From Mesorhizobium sp. RMAD-H1 (GTDB lineage: Bacteria > Pseudomonadota > Alphaproteobacteria > Rhizobiales > Rhizobiaceae): DNA of 64,000 nucleotides. Shown one piece after another: positions 1 to 10,371 of the stretch. The notes beneath the pieces were generated by a model. That model ran no database searches and had not been told where the DNA came from. It saw only the letters and a list, made by a program, of their open reading frames with translations. The translations under genes were made by a program, and so were the position numbers. Location of the stretch: the NCBI RefSeq assembly GCF_014191375.1, contig NZ_JACHWN010000001.1, forward strand, positions 1,111,331 to 1,175,330, read 5' to 3'. Position 1 is the first letter of the stretch. The number at the start of each line of letters is the position of its first letter.

Positions 1-1796
<1,796 letters not shown>

Positions 1797-2007
1797 TCTG
1801 TCCGATTTCTTTGACTGCCGGGCAAGGCCCCGGGAAGCGGATGGATCATTTACCGGGGCTATAGAACAGTTCCTGTTTCGATGGAAGGCTAGGCTGTGGT
1901 GATATTCCACGGCAGGTCCGGACGCGGCTTTCGCAGCAGGGCTTAAACATGGGGGAACTTTTCTTTGGGAAGGTCTATGAAAGCTTTTAGGCAAAGGAGC
2001 ATCTCCT

Positions 2008-3198
2008 GTGCGGCACCTTCTACAAACCATTGCGTTCGCCGGCTTGGCGCTGGCGTTAAGCCTCGGCGTAGCGCAGGCCGAGCGAACTGAGGTTGCGTCC
2101 ATGGCCGGTCCGCAAGCGGCAAGAGACCCGCAGGGAGGGCTCGGAGCGAATTTCAACGAGCATCTCGTGGGACTGCGGTTCGACGAGTTGGAGCTTGGCC
2201 GGACAAAATGGGTGCGCGGCTTTTATCCGATGCCGCTGGCCGACGGGGAGGCACCGGAGGACAACCCCGGAATCCGCAATCTCCTGCAGGCGAGGACCCG
2301 CGGCTACGGAACAGTGCTCAGCATGAAGTTCCCCTATAAGAATCGGGCCTTTCCCAAGCCTGGGACACCCGGGATGACGCGGGAGATGCGGCGGGTGACG
2401 AAACTGCTCATAGCGGTGATGGGCCGCGTAGACATTCTGGTCATCGGCAATGAGCCATTCATCGAAAGCCGCCCGGCGGATCGCAACGAGAACCTGAACG
2501 CGTTCTACGAACACATCGCCAAGCAAGTGATCAAATTCCGCCGGGACAATTGCGGGGCGGACTGTCCGACGCAGCTCTATCTCGGTGCGTTGAACAATCT
2601 GCAGAGGCCGGGGCATCAAACTCCCGCCACCGACCGCTGGGTCCGATACGCGGCAAGCGAGCCGGACATAAGTGGCGTAGACATTCATCCGCATGTCGCT
2701 TCGATCGAGGACTCCCGCCCCTTCGTCGAGTACGTGCTGGAACGGCTGCGGGACGACCAGCGGTTCCTGGCCACCGAGTTCTCGCTGGTGCACCACTGGA
2801 AGAGACATCTGACCGACGCCGCTCCCGCCGATTTCCTCGCCCGCTATGACATGCCGCCGAAACTGAAGGTCTGGGAGGTGATCGGCGCCGCGATCAACTC
2901 TCCATTTCCGCAAGAAAAGTGGAACGATTTCCTGGCATCCAGCCGGTGGTACGAGTCCCGAAAGAACTATATCTGCAATCAGCTGGCGCTGTTCCGCGAT
3001 ACCGGCCGCTTCGCACTTGGCACCTACGGTTACAAGCAGACACCGGAGATGGCCGGGAACTGGGGCCCGGACAAGACACCGTGGCTGCTCAACAGCGTCT
3101 TGGCGCCCGAAACCGTTCGGAATTGGGACGACGGCACGCCCGGACGTGGTTACGCCTGGATCGATGACTTTCGCCGCTGTGGCCAGGCTGATCCCTGA
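2008..3198 (+). CDS. Exported clan GH-A glycosidase-like protein
   Basis: The protein has 396 aa from a GTG start and a clear Sec signal peptide (residues 1-24, ending AQA). I do not recognise the exact family. Two features suggest a (beta/alpha)8 glycoside hydrolase of clan GH-A: a beta-strand followed by GNEPF (N148, E149, the usual Asn-Glu acid/base pair) and a later strand ending ATEFS (E257, the position of a nucleophile), with DIHPH between them. Four cysteines (C182, C186, one in YICNQ and one near the C-terminus) could form periplasmic disulfides. It stands alone, convergent with the MocR gene 15 bp downstream. Substrate is unknown; an inactive glycosidase-like binding protein is the alternative. 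Confidence 0.6.
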   Translation: MRHLLQTIAFAGLALALSLGVAQAERTEVASMAGPQAARDPQGGLGANFNEHLVGLRFDELELGRTKWVRGFYPMPLADGEAPEDNPGIRNLLQARTRGYGTVLSMKFPYKNRAFPKPGTPGMTREMRRVTKLLIAVMGRVDILVIGNEPFIESRPADRNENLNAFYEHIAKQVIKFRRDNCGADCPTQLYLGALNNLQRPGHQTPATDRWVRYAASEPDISGVDIHPHVASIEDSRPFVEYVLERLRDDQRFLATEFSLVHHWKRHLTDAAPADFLARYDMPPKLKVWEVIGAAINSPFPQEKWNDFLASSRWYESRKNYICNQLALFRDTGRFALGTYGYKQTPEMAGNWGPDKTPWLLNSVLAPETVRNWDDGTPGRGYAWIDDFRRCGQADP

Positions 3199-3213
3199 TG
3201 GAACGCCGTTTCC

Positions 3214-4632
3214 CTATTCCATGCCGTCATAGCCGGCCGATGCGTTGTCGAGAAGCTGGCGCAGTGTCTCGAAGCCGTAGCGCACGCTCTTGCGGTCTCC
3301 GATCGCCGAAAACGCGATGCGCACGCGATGATAAACCCGGTCGACCTGCCCGACCTTGAACACATCGGCCTCATCGATGACGATACCGCGTTCCAGCGCC
3401 GCCTTCTTGTATGTGCCGGGAAGCCAGGGATCGGGAAGCTCGAGCCATATATAGGGGCAGTGCGGATTGCTCGCCAGCGTGTGACCGGCCATGACCTCGC
3501 GGGCGATCGCCTCACGGGCGCGCATTTCCTCAAGGACGGCGGCCTTCAATCTCGCGGCCTCGCCGCTCAGGACGAGGCGCGCGGTGGTCTCGGTCATGGC
3601 GTAGGACAGGCCGCCGGTCATCAGTTTCTTGGCATTGATGACCCGGCTGGCGAAATTCGGCGGGCAGGAAGCCCAGCCGGAACGCAGCCCCGCGCTCAGC
3701 GTCTTCGATACGCCGCTCAAGTGGAACGTCCGGTCGGGCATGATCGCGGCGAAGGGAGGAGGGGCATCGTCGAGCGCGTTGCCGTAGATATTGTCCTCGA
3801 TGATCCAGACATTGTGGCGATGCGCGATTTCGGCGATGCGCCTGCGGTTTTCCTCCGGCATCACCGTCATCGTCGGATTGTTGAGGGTGGGGATGAGGAC
3901 GACTGCCTTGGGATGCTCGCGCGCGCAGACATTCTCGAAATCGTCCGGGTCGAGGCCGGCCTCGCCGCTGCGCACCCTCACGGTCCGGCGCCCTATCAGC
4001 GCCGATCCGCGCGCGATCGCGCTATAGGTCAGCTCCTCGAAGGCGATCTTGTCTCCCGGCGCGGTGATGGCGGCGATGACGTTGCCGATGCCGCTTAAGA
4101 CGCCGGCAATGGGGATGATTGAGTTGAGCGGCGGGCGCCAGCCGCCGGTCGCGAGCCATGCGCTGCCTGCTTCGCGCCATTCGTCGCTGAGCGTGCGGGT
4201 GTAGTCGTTGGCGTGCCCCGGCTCGTCCGCGAAGACCTCCGCCACGAAACGGCCGATCACCGCCGATTGGCCGACATCCGTAGCCGCGGTGGAATCCATC
4301 CGCATCGCATTGCCGATGAGGGAGACGTCAAGGCCCGCGGCCTTTGTTTCCGCCATATGCCAGCCCACCGATTTGGAGCCGATCTCGGCCCGGTCGAGCA
4401 CATAGGTGCCGCGGCCGACCTCGCCGGCAACGAGGCCGCGCTCGGCGGCGAGCGCATAGGCGCGGGTGATTGTCCCTATTGTCACCTTCAAGGCATAGGC
4501 GAGCTCCCGCTGCGGTGGCAGGCGCGTGCCGGGTTCGAGCACGCCGGCACCGATGTCCCGCTCCATCGCATCGGCGATCGCGATGTATTTGGGGCTGTTA
4601 AAACTCGTGAGATCAGGAATCCAATTTGTCAT
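3214..4632 (-). CDS. MocR-type transcription factor (GntR HTH plus aminotransferase fold)
   Basis: This is a 472-aa PLP-dependent regulator. Residues 1-80 are a GntR winged helix (PPQRELAYALKVTIGTITRAY). Residues ~100-470 resemble a fold-type I aminotransferase, with NNPT (251-254), IIEDNIYG (D280, Y283) and the Schiff-base lysine K310 in SGVSKTLSAGLRSGW. ATG at 4632 is chosen over a longer upstream reading frame because residue 1 onward matches family N-termini and the upstream extension lies in the operator region. MocR proteins usually control a divergent gene; here that gene is the DUF1127 gene. Direct repeats in the intergenic region overlap its own start and may be its operators. The effector is unknown. 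Confidence 0.9.
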   Translation of the reverse strand: MTNWIPDLTSFNSPKYIAIADAMERDIGAGVLEPGTRLPPQRELAYALKVTIGTITRAYALAAERGLVAGEVGRGTYVLDRAEIGSKSVGWHMAETKAAGLDVSLIGNAMRMDSTAATDVGQSAVIGRFVAEVFADEPGHANDYTRTLSDEWREAGSAWLATGGWRPPLNSIIPIAGVLSGIGNVIAAITAPGDKIAFEELTYSAIARGSALIGRRTVRVRSGEAGLDPDDFENVCAREHPKAVVLIPTLNNPTMTVMPEENRRRIAEIAHRHNVWIIEDNIYGNALDDAPPPFAAIMPDRTFHLSGVSKTLSAGLRSGWASCPPNFASRVINAKKLMTGGLSYAMTETTARLVLSGEAARLKAAVLEEMRAREAIAREVMAGHTLASNPHCPYIWLELPDPWLPGTYKKAALERGIVIDEADVFKVGQVDRVYHRVRIAFSAIGDRKSVRYGFETLRQLLDNASAGYDGME

Positions 4633-4726
4633 GGTGACAATATTTAGCTTGAAAAGGGCATTCCCGTCAATGAATGGTGACAATTGCCGGTTTAAAGCCT
4701 TTATGGAGAAGAACAATGGGTACAAT
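4631..4726. promoter_or_regulatory. Direct repeats between MocR and DUF1127 genes (candidate MocR operators)
   Basis: The 11-base word ATGGTGACAAT occurs at 4631-4641 and again at 4674-4684, in the same orientation and 43 bp apart. A 9/11 match (ATGGGTACAAT) follows at 4716-4726, 42 bp later. The spacing is close to four helical turns. MocR regulators are known to bind direct repeats, so these are good operator candidates. The first copy overlaps the MocR start codon and the last overlaps the start of the DUF1127 gene, so the last match may be chance. Confidence 0.5.
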
Positions 4727-4991
4727 GAGGGCAATTATCCCAAGGATAAGGACCGAATATCCATCGCTGGAGCAAATCTCGGATGGTTGCGGGCAGAAAA
4801 GGCCTATGGACGTCCGGGAGTGGATTGCCTGGATTGTCCATGGCTTCAAGGTCCAGCGCACGCGCAGGGCATTGCGGCAACTGACGGATGAGCAATTGCG
4901 GGATATCGGGCTGCGGCCAGACGAGGCGGCGCGGGAAGCCAAACGCCCGATCTGGGATCGCAACACGACGTTCAACCGATGGGGCTATTAA
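4716..4991 (+). CDS. Small DUF1127 protein
   Basis: The product is 91 aa if translation starts at ATG 4716, which has a GGAGAAG ribosome site seven bases upstream; ATG at 4674 or 4808 is also possible. The C-terminal part contains the DUF1127 pattern of a basic amphipathic helix followed by LRQLTDEQLRDIGL. This arginine-rich motif is widespread in alphaproteobacteria. Some DUF1127 proteins act in RNA metabolism or phosphate/carbon responses, but I cannot assign a role here. It is transcribed divergently from the MocR gene and shares the repeat-bearing promoter region, so MocR control is likely. No membrane segment or signal peptide is present. Confidence 0.75.
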   Translation: MGTMRAIIPRIRTEYPSLEQISDGCGQKRPMDVREWIAWIVHGFKVQRTRRALRQLTDEQLRDIGLRPDEAAREAKRPIWDRNTTFNRWGY

Positions 4992-5022
4992 GCCCTGCGT
5001 GAGCCGGATGGCGTAAAGCCGT

Positions 5023-5430
5023 TCAGCCTGCGCCGCTGCAGCCGCTGTCGCCCGCAGCCCAGCGGCGGACATCCGAGGCGATCCTGTTGCCGCTCGATTG
5101 GTGCATCAGAGGGCCGAAAGCTTCGACCCTGGCCGGATGGCCCTCCGCCTGCACGACGAGCAACGGGCGGTCTCCCGGGTTCTTCGCCGGCACGACCAGA
5201 ATGCGCGGACGGCCCGAGAAGGAATTCAGTTCCGGGGCAAGGCGATAGGGACGGAAGGTGGGATCCTTCGATTTGAACCAGCAGGAATTGGCGGCGAGCG
5301 CCACGCGTTCCATGGTGGCGAGCGCCGTGTGCTCGCTCGACAGGGCCAGGCCGCCGGGGCCGGGCTTCTTCTCCGATTGACAAGCTGCGAGTGCCGAAAG
5401 CGCTGCAATCGCGAGAAGAGCTCTTTTCAT
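5023..5430 (-). CDS. Small lipoprotein, unknown function
   Basis: The protein has 135 aa and a type II signal peptide with lipobox LAAC (C16 would be lipidated), followed by a charged linker and a compact domain. The mature part contains three cysteines (C50 in NSCWFKS and a C-terminal pair region GCSG), which could form a disulfide in the periplasm. I do not recognise the family beyond a rhizobial conserved lipoprotein. It lies 53 bp downstream of the GST gene on the same strand and could be co-transcribed with it. Its downstream neighbour on the opposite strand (DUF1127) is convergent. Confidence 0.75.
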   Translation of the reverse strand: MKRALLAIAALSALAACQSEKKPGPGGLALSSEHTALATMERVALAANSCWFKSKDPTFRPYRLAPELNSFSGRPRILVVPAKNPGDRPLLVVQAEGHPARVEAFGPLMHQSSGNRIASDVRRWAAGDSGCSGAG

Positions 5431-5483
5431 GCATGAAACTCCGCGGGAGTAAGGAGAGAAGGGGGCGGTTTAAACGAGACTTT

Positions 5484-6137
5484 TTAAGCGAGATTCGGCT
5501 GGAATGCCTTCAGCCCGTCGCTCATCTCGTCCCACACGCGGGAGAGCGGGGGATGCTGAACGGCATTGTGGGCGTAGGCTTCGAATTTCGGGTAGGGATC
5601 GAGCAGATCGTCAAGGCGGATCATCTTGCGCAAAGGATTGAAGATGAAGCGGATCGGCGTCAGCCAGGCGTCGGCAAAGGTCATCTGCCTGCCCAGCGCG
5701 AAGGGGCCATCCGTCAGTCGCTCCTCGACAATGGAAAGCCCTTGCCGCAGCTTGGCCATCTCGGCCGCGATCGCCGCCTCATCCCGCTCCGGCCTGCTGT
5801 GAAGGATGAAAAGCTCGGTTGCAGGCGTCAATATGTCGAGCTCGGCGATGCGGGCGACGATGCGCACCCGCGCCCGGTCCTTTGGATCGGAGGGCAGGAG
5901 AGGCGGTTCGGGGAAATGCTCTTCCAGATATTCCGCGATGACCGAGGCTTCGAAGAGCGTTTCGCCCGATCCGGTGATCAGCACCGGAATGCGCTTGGTC
6001 GGCGAAATTGCGCGGAATTCTTCAGGGATCGGCACGCCGGGCGGCGGCGCGATGAGCTTTACCGGCAGGTCCTTGGCGTAGACGATGCCGCGGACGATGG
6101 AGGAATAGGGAGAAAGCGGCCGCGAATAAAGTTTCAA
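5484..6137 (-). CDS. Glutathione S-transferase family protein
   Basis: This 217-aa cytosolic protein has the two-domain GST layout. Residues 1-75 form a thioredoxin-like domain, with LYSRPLSPYSSIVRG at the N-terminus, the cis-proline segment KRIPVLI and the glutathione-contacting ETLFEASVIAEYLEEHF. Residues 85-210 form the helical C-terminal domain with the N-capping motif FADAWLTPI. The Ser in SPYSS may be the catalytic residue of a beta- or zeta-like class. It follows purQ by 43 bp on the same strand, so it may be read through from the pur operon, although the function is not a known part of purine synthesis. Substrate is unknown. Confidence 0.88.
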   Translation of the reverse strand: MKLYSRPLSPYSSIVRGIVYAKDLPVKLIAPPPGVPIPEEFRAISPTKRIPVLITGSGETLFEASVIAEYLEEHFPEPPLLPSDPKDRARVRIVARIAELDILTPATELFILHSRPERDEAAIAAEMAKLRQGLSIVEERLTDGPFALGRQMTFADAWLTPIRFIFNPLRKMIRLDDLLDPYPKFEAYAHNAVQHPPLSRVWDEMSDGLKAFQPNLA

Positions 6138-6180
6138 GGCTGCTGCCCTCCCTTAATATGAATATCAGGATGCCATTCGA

Positions 6181-6849
6181 TCAGGCGGCGATGCCGAGGA
6201 CGCCCGTGAAGAGCGCGCGCCCGTCGCTGCCGCCATGGGCGGATTCGATCAGGTTTTCCGGATGCGGCATAAGCCCAAGCACATTGCCGCGCTCGCTGAC
6301 GATGCCGGCGATATCGTTGATAGAGCCGTTCGGATTAGTGCCCTCGGCATAGCGGAACGCGACCTGGCCTTCGCCCTCGATGCGCTTCAGCGTTTCCTCG
6401 TCGGCGAAGAAATTGCCGTCGTGATGGGCGACGGGGCAGCGGATGATCTGGCCGGGCGCATAGCCGCGCGTGAAGGCGGTGTTGGCGTTGCTGACCTCGA
6501 GCTTCACCTCGCGGCAGACGAATTTGAGCGAGGCGTTGCGCATCAGCGCCCCGGGCAGGAGGCCAGCTTCGAGCAGGATCTGAAAGCCGTTGCAGACGCC
6601 CATGACCATCACGCCCTTTTCCGCCTTCTTGGCGATCGCCTGCATCACCGGCATGCGGGCGGCGATGGCGCCGCAGCGTAAGTAATCGCCATAGGAGAAG
6701 CCGCCCGGAATGACGATCAGATCGACATCGGGGATCTCCGTGTCGGTCTGCCAGACGGTCTCAGGCGCCTTGCCGGAAATCTTGGTGAGCGCGGCGATCA
6801 TGTCGCGGTCGCGGTTGAGGCCGGGGAGAAGGACGACAGCTGATTTCAT
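6181..6849 (-). CDS. purQ: Phosphoribosylformylglycinamidine synthase subunit PurQ
   Basis: This is the glutaminase subunit that supplies ammonia to PurL for FGAR to FGAM conversion. The 222-aa product is of normal length for the small PurQ type. It is a class I glutamine amidotransferase: [14 protein letters not shown] binds the oxyanion region, C86 in GVCNGFQ is the nucleophile, and H196/E198 in MPHPEN complete the triad. The start codon overlaps the stop of the preceding 85-aa gene by four bases (ATGA), indicating translational coupling. It is the last pur gene of the purC-purS cluster; purL is separated from it. Confidence 0.97.
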   Translation of the reverse strand: MKSAVVLLPGLNRDRDMIAALTKISGKAPETVWQTDTEIPDVDLIVIPGGFSYGDYLRCGAIAARMPVMQAIAKKAEKGVMVMGVCNGFQILLEAGLLPGALMRNASLKFVCREVKLEVSNANTAFTRGYAPGQIIRCPVAHHDGNFFADEETLKRIEGEGQVAFRYAEGTNPNGSINDIAGIVSERGNVLGLMPHPENLIESAHGGSDGRALFTGVLGIAA

Positions 6850-7103
6850 GGCTTCGGATCAAAAGGTTGTTGGGATTCGGCGAATTCGCGTAGTTCGAGC
6901 CGCCGTTCAATTCGTTCAAGGCGGTCATCTTGGCGGCTAAGGATTCCGTAGATATTGTGCATATCCTGTTGAACAGCAATCGTATGGCCGCGAATGGAGA
7001 TAAGTTCCGACTTTACTTCACCCAAACCCGTCTCGACCTTATCCAGCCGGGTCTGAATGTTCTTCAGAACTTCGTAAAGCAGATCATTGCTGACTTCAGC
7101 CAT
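6846..7103 (-). CDS. 85-aa coiled-coil protein inside the pur operon
   Basis: The predicted product starts at ATG 7103 with a GGAGAG ribosome site five bases upstream; a longer form from 7121 lacks such a site. It is almost entirely one amphipathic helix with heptad spacing ([27 protein letters not shown], then [17 protein letters not shown] shown in parts), so a dimeric coiled coil is likely. No signal peptide or membrane segment is visible. Its stop overlaps the purQ start by four bases and purS lies 21 bp upstream. I cannot assign a function; similar short coiled coils occur near toxins or phage genes, but here co-translation with purQ is the only functional hint. Confidence 0.7.
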   Translation of the reverse strand: MAEVSNDLLYEVLKNIQTRLDKVETGLGEVKSELISIRGHTIAVQQDMHNIYGILSRQDDRLERIERRLELREFAESQQPFDPKP

Positions 7104-7124
7104 GCATCTCTCCGGTTGCAACCG

Positions 7125-7367
7125 TTACGCGATCTCCACACTATAATCTTCAATCACGGTGTTGGCGAGAAGCTTGTCGCACATCGCCTTGAGATGGCTT
7201 TCGGCCTGCGCCTTGTCCTTCGTGTCGAGCTCGACATCGAAGACCTTGCCCTGGCGCACGGAGTTGACGCCTTCGAAACCGAGGCTGTTGAGCGCGCCGA
7301 CGATGGCCTTGCCCTGCGGGTCGAGAACGCCGTTCTTCAATGTAACGGTGACGCGTGCCTTGATCAC
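7125..7367 (-). CDS. purS: Phosphoribosylformylglycinamidine synthase subunit PurS
   Basis: PurS is the small scaffold subunit that holds PurL and PurQ together and helps pass ammonia between them. The 80-aa product has the expected length and the pattern KNGVLDPQGKAIVGALNSLGF (shown in part) followed by VRQGKVFDVELD, typical of the PurS fold. It lies between purC and the 85-aa coiled-coil gene on the same strand. The 81-bp gap to purC is the largest gap in this operon and holds no gene. Confidence 0.96.
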   Translation of the reverse strand: MIKARVTVTLKNGVLDPQGKAIVGALNSLGFEGVNSVRQGKVFDVELDTKDKAQAESHLKAMCDKLLANTVIEDYSVEIA

Positions 7368-7448
7368 TGTCCTATCCTGCTGGAATTCTTGCTGCGATTG
7401 GGAATTATCGGGCCCGGAAACGCTTCCGGCTTCCGGGACCGGGGCGTC

Positions 7449-8213
7449 TTACTTGACCAGGACCGGCCCGGAAGGGCGAGGTGGCTCGTTTTCGTTCATG
7501 ATGCCGAGACGGCGCGCGACTTCCTGATAGGCTTCGACGAGGCCGCCCATATCGCGGCGGAAGCGGTCTTTGTCCAGCTTGTCATTGGTCTGGATGTCCC
7601 ACAGGCGGGCGGAGTCCGGCGAAATCTCGTCGGCCACGACGATGCGCATCATGTCGCCTTCCCAGAGGCGGCCGCACTCGATCTTGAAGTCGACGAGCTG
7701 GATGCCGACGCCGAGGAACAGGCCGGAGAGGAAATCATTGACGCGGATGGCAAGCGCCATGATGTCATCGATCTCCTGGGGGCTTGCCCAGCCGAAGGCG
7801 GTGATGTGCTCTTCGGAGACCATGGGGTCGTCGAGCGCATCGGCCTTGTAGTAGAACTCGATGATGGAGCGCGGCAGAACCGTGCCTTCCTCGAGGCCGA
7901 GGCGCTTGGCGAGCGAGCCGGCGGCGACGTTGCGCACCACGACTTCGAGCGGGATGATCTCGACTTCCTTGATCAGCTGCTCGCGCATGTTGAGGCGGCG
8001 GATGAAGTGGGTCGGGATGCCCATCCGGTTCAGCTGCGTGAAGATATGCTCGGAAATGCGGTTGTTGAGCACGCCTTTTCCGTCGACCACTTCATGCTTC
8101 TTCTTGTTGAAAGCCGTGGCGTCATCCTTGAAGAACTGGATCAAGGTTCCGGGCTCAGGCCCCTCATAAAGGATCTTGGCCTTGCCCTCGTAAATACGGC
8201 GGCGACGATTCAT
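7449..8213 (-). CDS. purC: SAICAR synthase PurC
   Basis: Phosphoribosylaminoimidazole-succinocarboxamide synthase joins CAIR and aspartate using ATP. The 254-aa product begins [18 protein letters not shown] at ATG 8213; the frame is open further upstream but that extension does not look like PurC. Conserved segments include FKDDATAFN, the loop [27 protein letters not shown] and [10 protein letters not shown]. It is the first gene of the purC-purS-(coiled coil)-purQ operon. The 259 bp upstream to the divergent DUF1476 gene must hold the operon promoter. Confidence 0.97.
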   Translation of the reverse strand: MNRRRRIYEGKAKILYEGPEPGTLIQFFKDDATAFNKKKHEVVDGKGVLNNRISEHIFTQLNRMGIPTHFIRRLNMREQLIKEVEIIPLEVVVRNVAAGSLAKRLGLEEGTVLPRSIIEFYYKADALDDPMVSEEHITAFGWASPQEIDDIMALAIRVNDFLSGLFLGVGIQLVDFKIECGRLWEGDMMRIVVADEISPDSARLWDIQTNDKLDKDRFRRDMGGLVEAYQEVARRLGIMNENEPPRPSGPVLVK

Positions 8214-8472
8214 GGATTTTCCCAGATGTCTGACTTGATTGAGCGGTCTTCCGGACCGCAGTGTTCGCGCGCTACCTATAGCAAACGGCTGGTTTTCACA
8301 ATCATGCTTTGTGCCGCTCCCTTCGTTTTTCGTTCGCAAGCCCTAAATCGGCTCTGAGTCGCCCCTGCGGCATTCTCCGATTGATCTTGCGCGCCTCTTT
8401 TGGTTTAGACAAGACGACACCATATGAAACGCGGATTCGCGAACGAGAAACACCAGCGCTTGGAGTTAGATG

Positions 8473-8793
8473 ATGACGGGGATGGACGATCGCAAGGACG
8501 CCTTCGAAAAGAAATTCGCCCACGATGCCGAATTGAAGTTCAAGGCGGAGGCGCGTCGCAACAAGCTTCTGGGCCTCTGGGCCGCGGAAAAGCTGGGCAA
8601 GACCGGGGATGATGCCGCCGCCTATGCCAAGGAAGTGGTTGCTGCCGATTTCGAGGAAGCGGGCGACGAGGACGTGTTCCGCAAGATCCGCGCCGATTTC
8701 GATGCGGCCGGCGTCCAGCAATCCGATCACCAGATCCGCCGCACCATGGAGGAGCTTCTCGTGGAAGCGGTCCGCCAGATTCAGGAAAGCTGA
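8473..8793 (+). CDS. DUF1476 protein (alphaproteobacterial F1-ATPase zeta/inhibitor subunit family)
   Basis: The product has about 106 aa. The family (DUF1476) includes the zeta subunit of Paracoccus denitrificans F1FO-ATPase, which inhibits ATP hydrolysis. The hallmark segment DAFEKKFAHDAELKFKAEARRNKLLGLWAAEKLG (residues ~8-41, named here in part) is present, followed by a second helical half ending RRTMEELLVEAVRQI. Start could be any of three clustered ATG codons at 8470, 8473 or 8485. The gene is transcribed divergently from purC and is followed by a strong hairpin terminator at 8816. No partner ATP synthase genes are in the window. Confidence 0.9.
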   Translation: MTGMDDRKDAFEKKFAHDAELKFKAEARRNKLLGLWAAEKLGKTGDDAAAYAKEVVAADFEEAGDEDVFRKIRADFDAAGVQQSDHQIRRTMEELLVEAVRQIQES

Positions 8794-8815
8794 ATTCGGC
8801 AAAGGGTTTTTCAGG

Positions 8816-8843
8816 AAAACCGCCCTTCAGGGGCGGTTTTTTT
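8816..8843 (+). terminator. Rho-independent terminator after the DUF1476 gene
   Basis: The stem AAAACCGCCC (8816-8825) pairs with GGGCGGTTTT across a short TCA-type loop and is followed by a run of T. It sits 23 bp after the stop codon. Confidence 0.88.
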
Positions 8844-8908
8844 GTTGGCTTGCGTGGAAGAGCCGCATAGGTTCTGCCGCATCTTCATGATTTTACAGGA
8901 TTTGCAGC

Positions 8909-9670
8909 ATGTCCCTCGCTTCCCGTCTTCGCTCAGGTGAAACGCTTCTGTCGGCCTGGTCGGCCCTGCCGGAGCCGCTGACGATCGAGGCGGTGGCGCG
9001 CACGGCGTTCGACGCCGTCACGCTCGACATGCAGCATGGCGGCCATGACGAGCGGAGCGTGCTGCATGGGGTCGGCCTCATCCTTGCCCTCGGCAAGCCG
9101 CCTGTCGTGCGCATACCGGTGGGCCGCTTCGACATGGCGAGCAGGGCGCTCGATTTCGGTGCCGAGGCCGTCATCGCGCCGATGATCAACTCTGTCGAGG
9201 ATGCGCAGCGTTTCGCCGCTGCGATGAAATATCCGCCGGTCGGCGAGCGTTCCTGGGGGCCGTTCCGGACGAATACCGGCTATGGCGAGCGGGGATCGAA
9301 CGATTATCTGACCAATGCCAATCGCGAGACGCTTGCCTTCGCCATGATCGAGACGCGGGCTGCGTTCGAGGCGCTGGACGGCATATTGGGCGTGCGTGGC
9401 ATCGACGGCGTTTTCGTCGGCCCCGGCGATTTCTCGATCGCCTGGAGCAATGGACGCGAATCCAATCCTGCTTCCGAGACGTTGGTCGAGCCGCTGACGG
9501 AAATCGCCCGCAAGGCCGCCGCCATCGGCAAGCTTGCCGGCATTTACGCGCCCAATCCCGATTTTGCGCGGCGCTATACGCCGCTCGGCTACCGTTTCAT
9601 CACCGTTTCGCACGATACGAGCTATATCAGGCTCGGCGCGCAGGCGCTGGTCGACGCGATCAAGGCTTAA
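8909..9670 (+). CDS. HpcH/HpaI family class II aldolase
   Basis: This 253-aa enzyme belongs to the pyruvate-dependent, metal-dependent HpaI aldolase family, which cleaves or forms 4-hydroxy-2-oxo acids. The expected active-site residues are visible: H43 in LDMQHGG, R68 in PVVRIPV, metal ligands E148 in MIETRAA and D174 in VGPGDFS. The usual DxEH is DMQH here, a small deviation at the Glu. WGPFRTN near residue 116 is also typical. It is flanked by a terminator upstream and a convergent hydrolase gene 9 bp downstream, so it is probably monocistronic. The natural substrate cannot be told from sequence. Confidence 0.9.
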   Translation: MSLASRLRSGETLLSAWSALPEPLTIEAVARTAFDAVTLDMQHGGHDERSVLHGVGLILALGKPPVVRIPVGRFDMASRALDFGAEAVIAPMINSVEDAQRFAAAMKYPPVGERSWGPFRTNTGYGERGSNDYLTNANRETLAFAMIETRAAFEALDGILGVRGIDGVFVGPGDFSIAWSNGRESNPASETLVEPLTEIARKAAAIGKLAGIYAPNPDFARRYTPLGYRFITVSHDTSYIRLGAQALVDAIKA

Positions 9671-9679
9671 GGGAACGCG

Positions 9680-10228
9680 TTACAGGCGCGACAGGAACCG
9701 CGCGAAGACCATCGAGCCTTCCGGCCACGGGCCATGGCCGGATTCGGCGTTGATGTGGCCGGCCTCGCCCGCATCGATGAAGAGGGAGCCCCAGGCGTTG
9801 GCGATATCGTCAGCCACCTCGTAGCGGCAGAAGGGATCGTTGCGGCTCGCGATCGTGATCGAGGGAAAGGGCAGGGGATCGCGCGGATAGGGGCCGAACG
9901 TCATGAGATGGCGCGGCCTGACCGTGGGATCGGCGACATCGGGCGGGGCGACGAAGAAGGCGCCCTTTACCTTGTCCTTGATCTCGGGCAGCGCATGGAT
10001 CGCGGTCGCCACACCAAGCGAATGGGCGACGAGAACGATGGGGCGCGTTGCCTCATTGGCTGCCTTGACCACCTCCGCCACCCAGTCCTCGCGCACCGGT
10101 TTCGACCATTCGGCCTGCTCGACGCGCCTCGCGGTCGAAAGCTTCGCCTGCCACCGGCTCTGCCAGTGGTCGGGGCCCGAATTGGTATAGCCTGGAATAA
10201 TGAGGATGTCGGCGTCTTTGACTTTCAT
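9680..10228 (-). CDS. RBBP9/YdeN family serine hydrolase
   Basis: This small (182-185 aa) alpha/beta hydrolase is cytosolic. It has the family opening ILIIPGYTNSGPDHWQSRW, the nucleophile in VAHSLG (S70 counting from ATG 10228), an acid in ASRNDPF and a histidine in AGHINAESGHGPWPEG. ATG 10228 has a G-rich ribosome site, while ATG 10237 does not. RBBP9-like hydrolases have serine esterase activity with poorly known substrates. It is convergent with the aldolase gene and divergent from the VOC gene, with 143 bp between the starts. Confidence 0.88.
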   Translation of the reverse strand: MKVKDADILIIPGYTNSGPDHWQSRWQAKLSTARRVEQAEWSKPVREDWVAEVVKAANEATRPIVLVAHSLGVATAIHALPEIKDKVKGAFFVAPPDVADPTVRPRHLMTFGPYPRDPLPFPSITIASRNDPFCRYEVADDIANAWGSLFIDAGEAGHINAESGHGPWPEGSMVFARFLSRL

Positions 10229-10371
10229 GGCCCCCATTTAGAGGGCGGCCCGCTGCTCTTCAAGACGGTTGCAGGCCATTCGACGGTAATCGGTGAACAG
10301 CCTGTTCGCTGAATCGCGGCTTGCCCGGCATGGCGATCATGGCGATCTATGCTTCAGCGATGGAGACAGAG

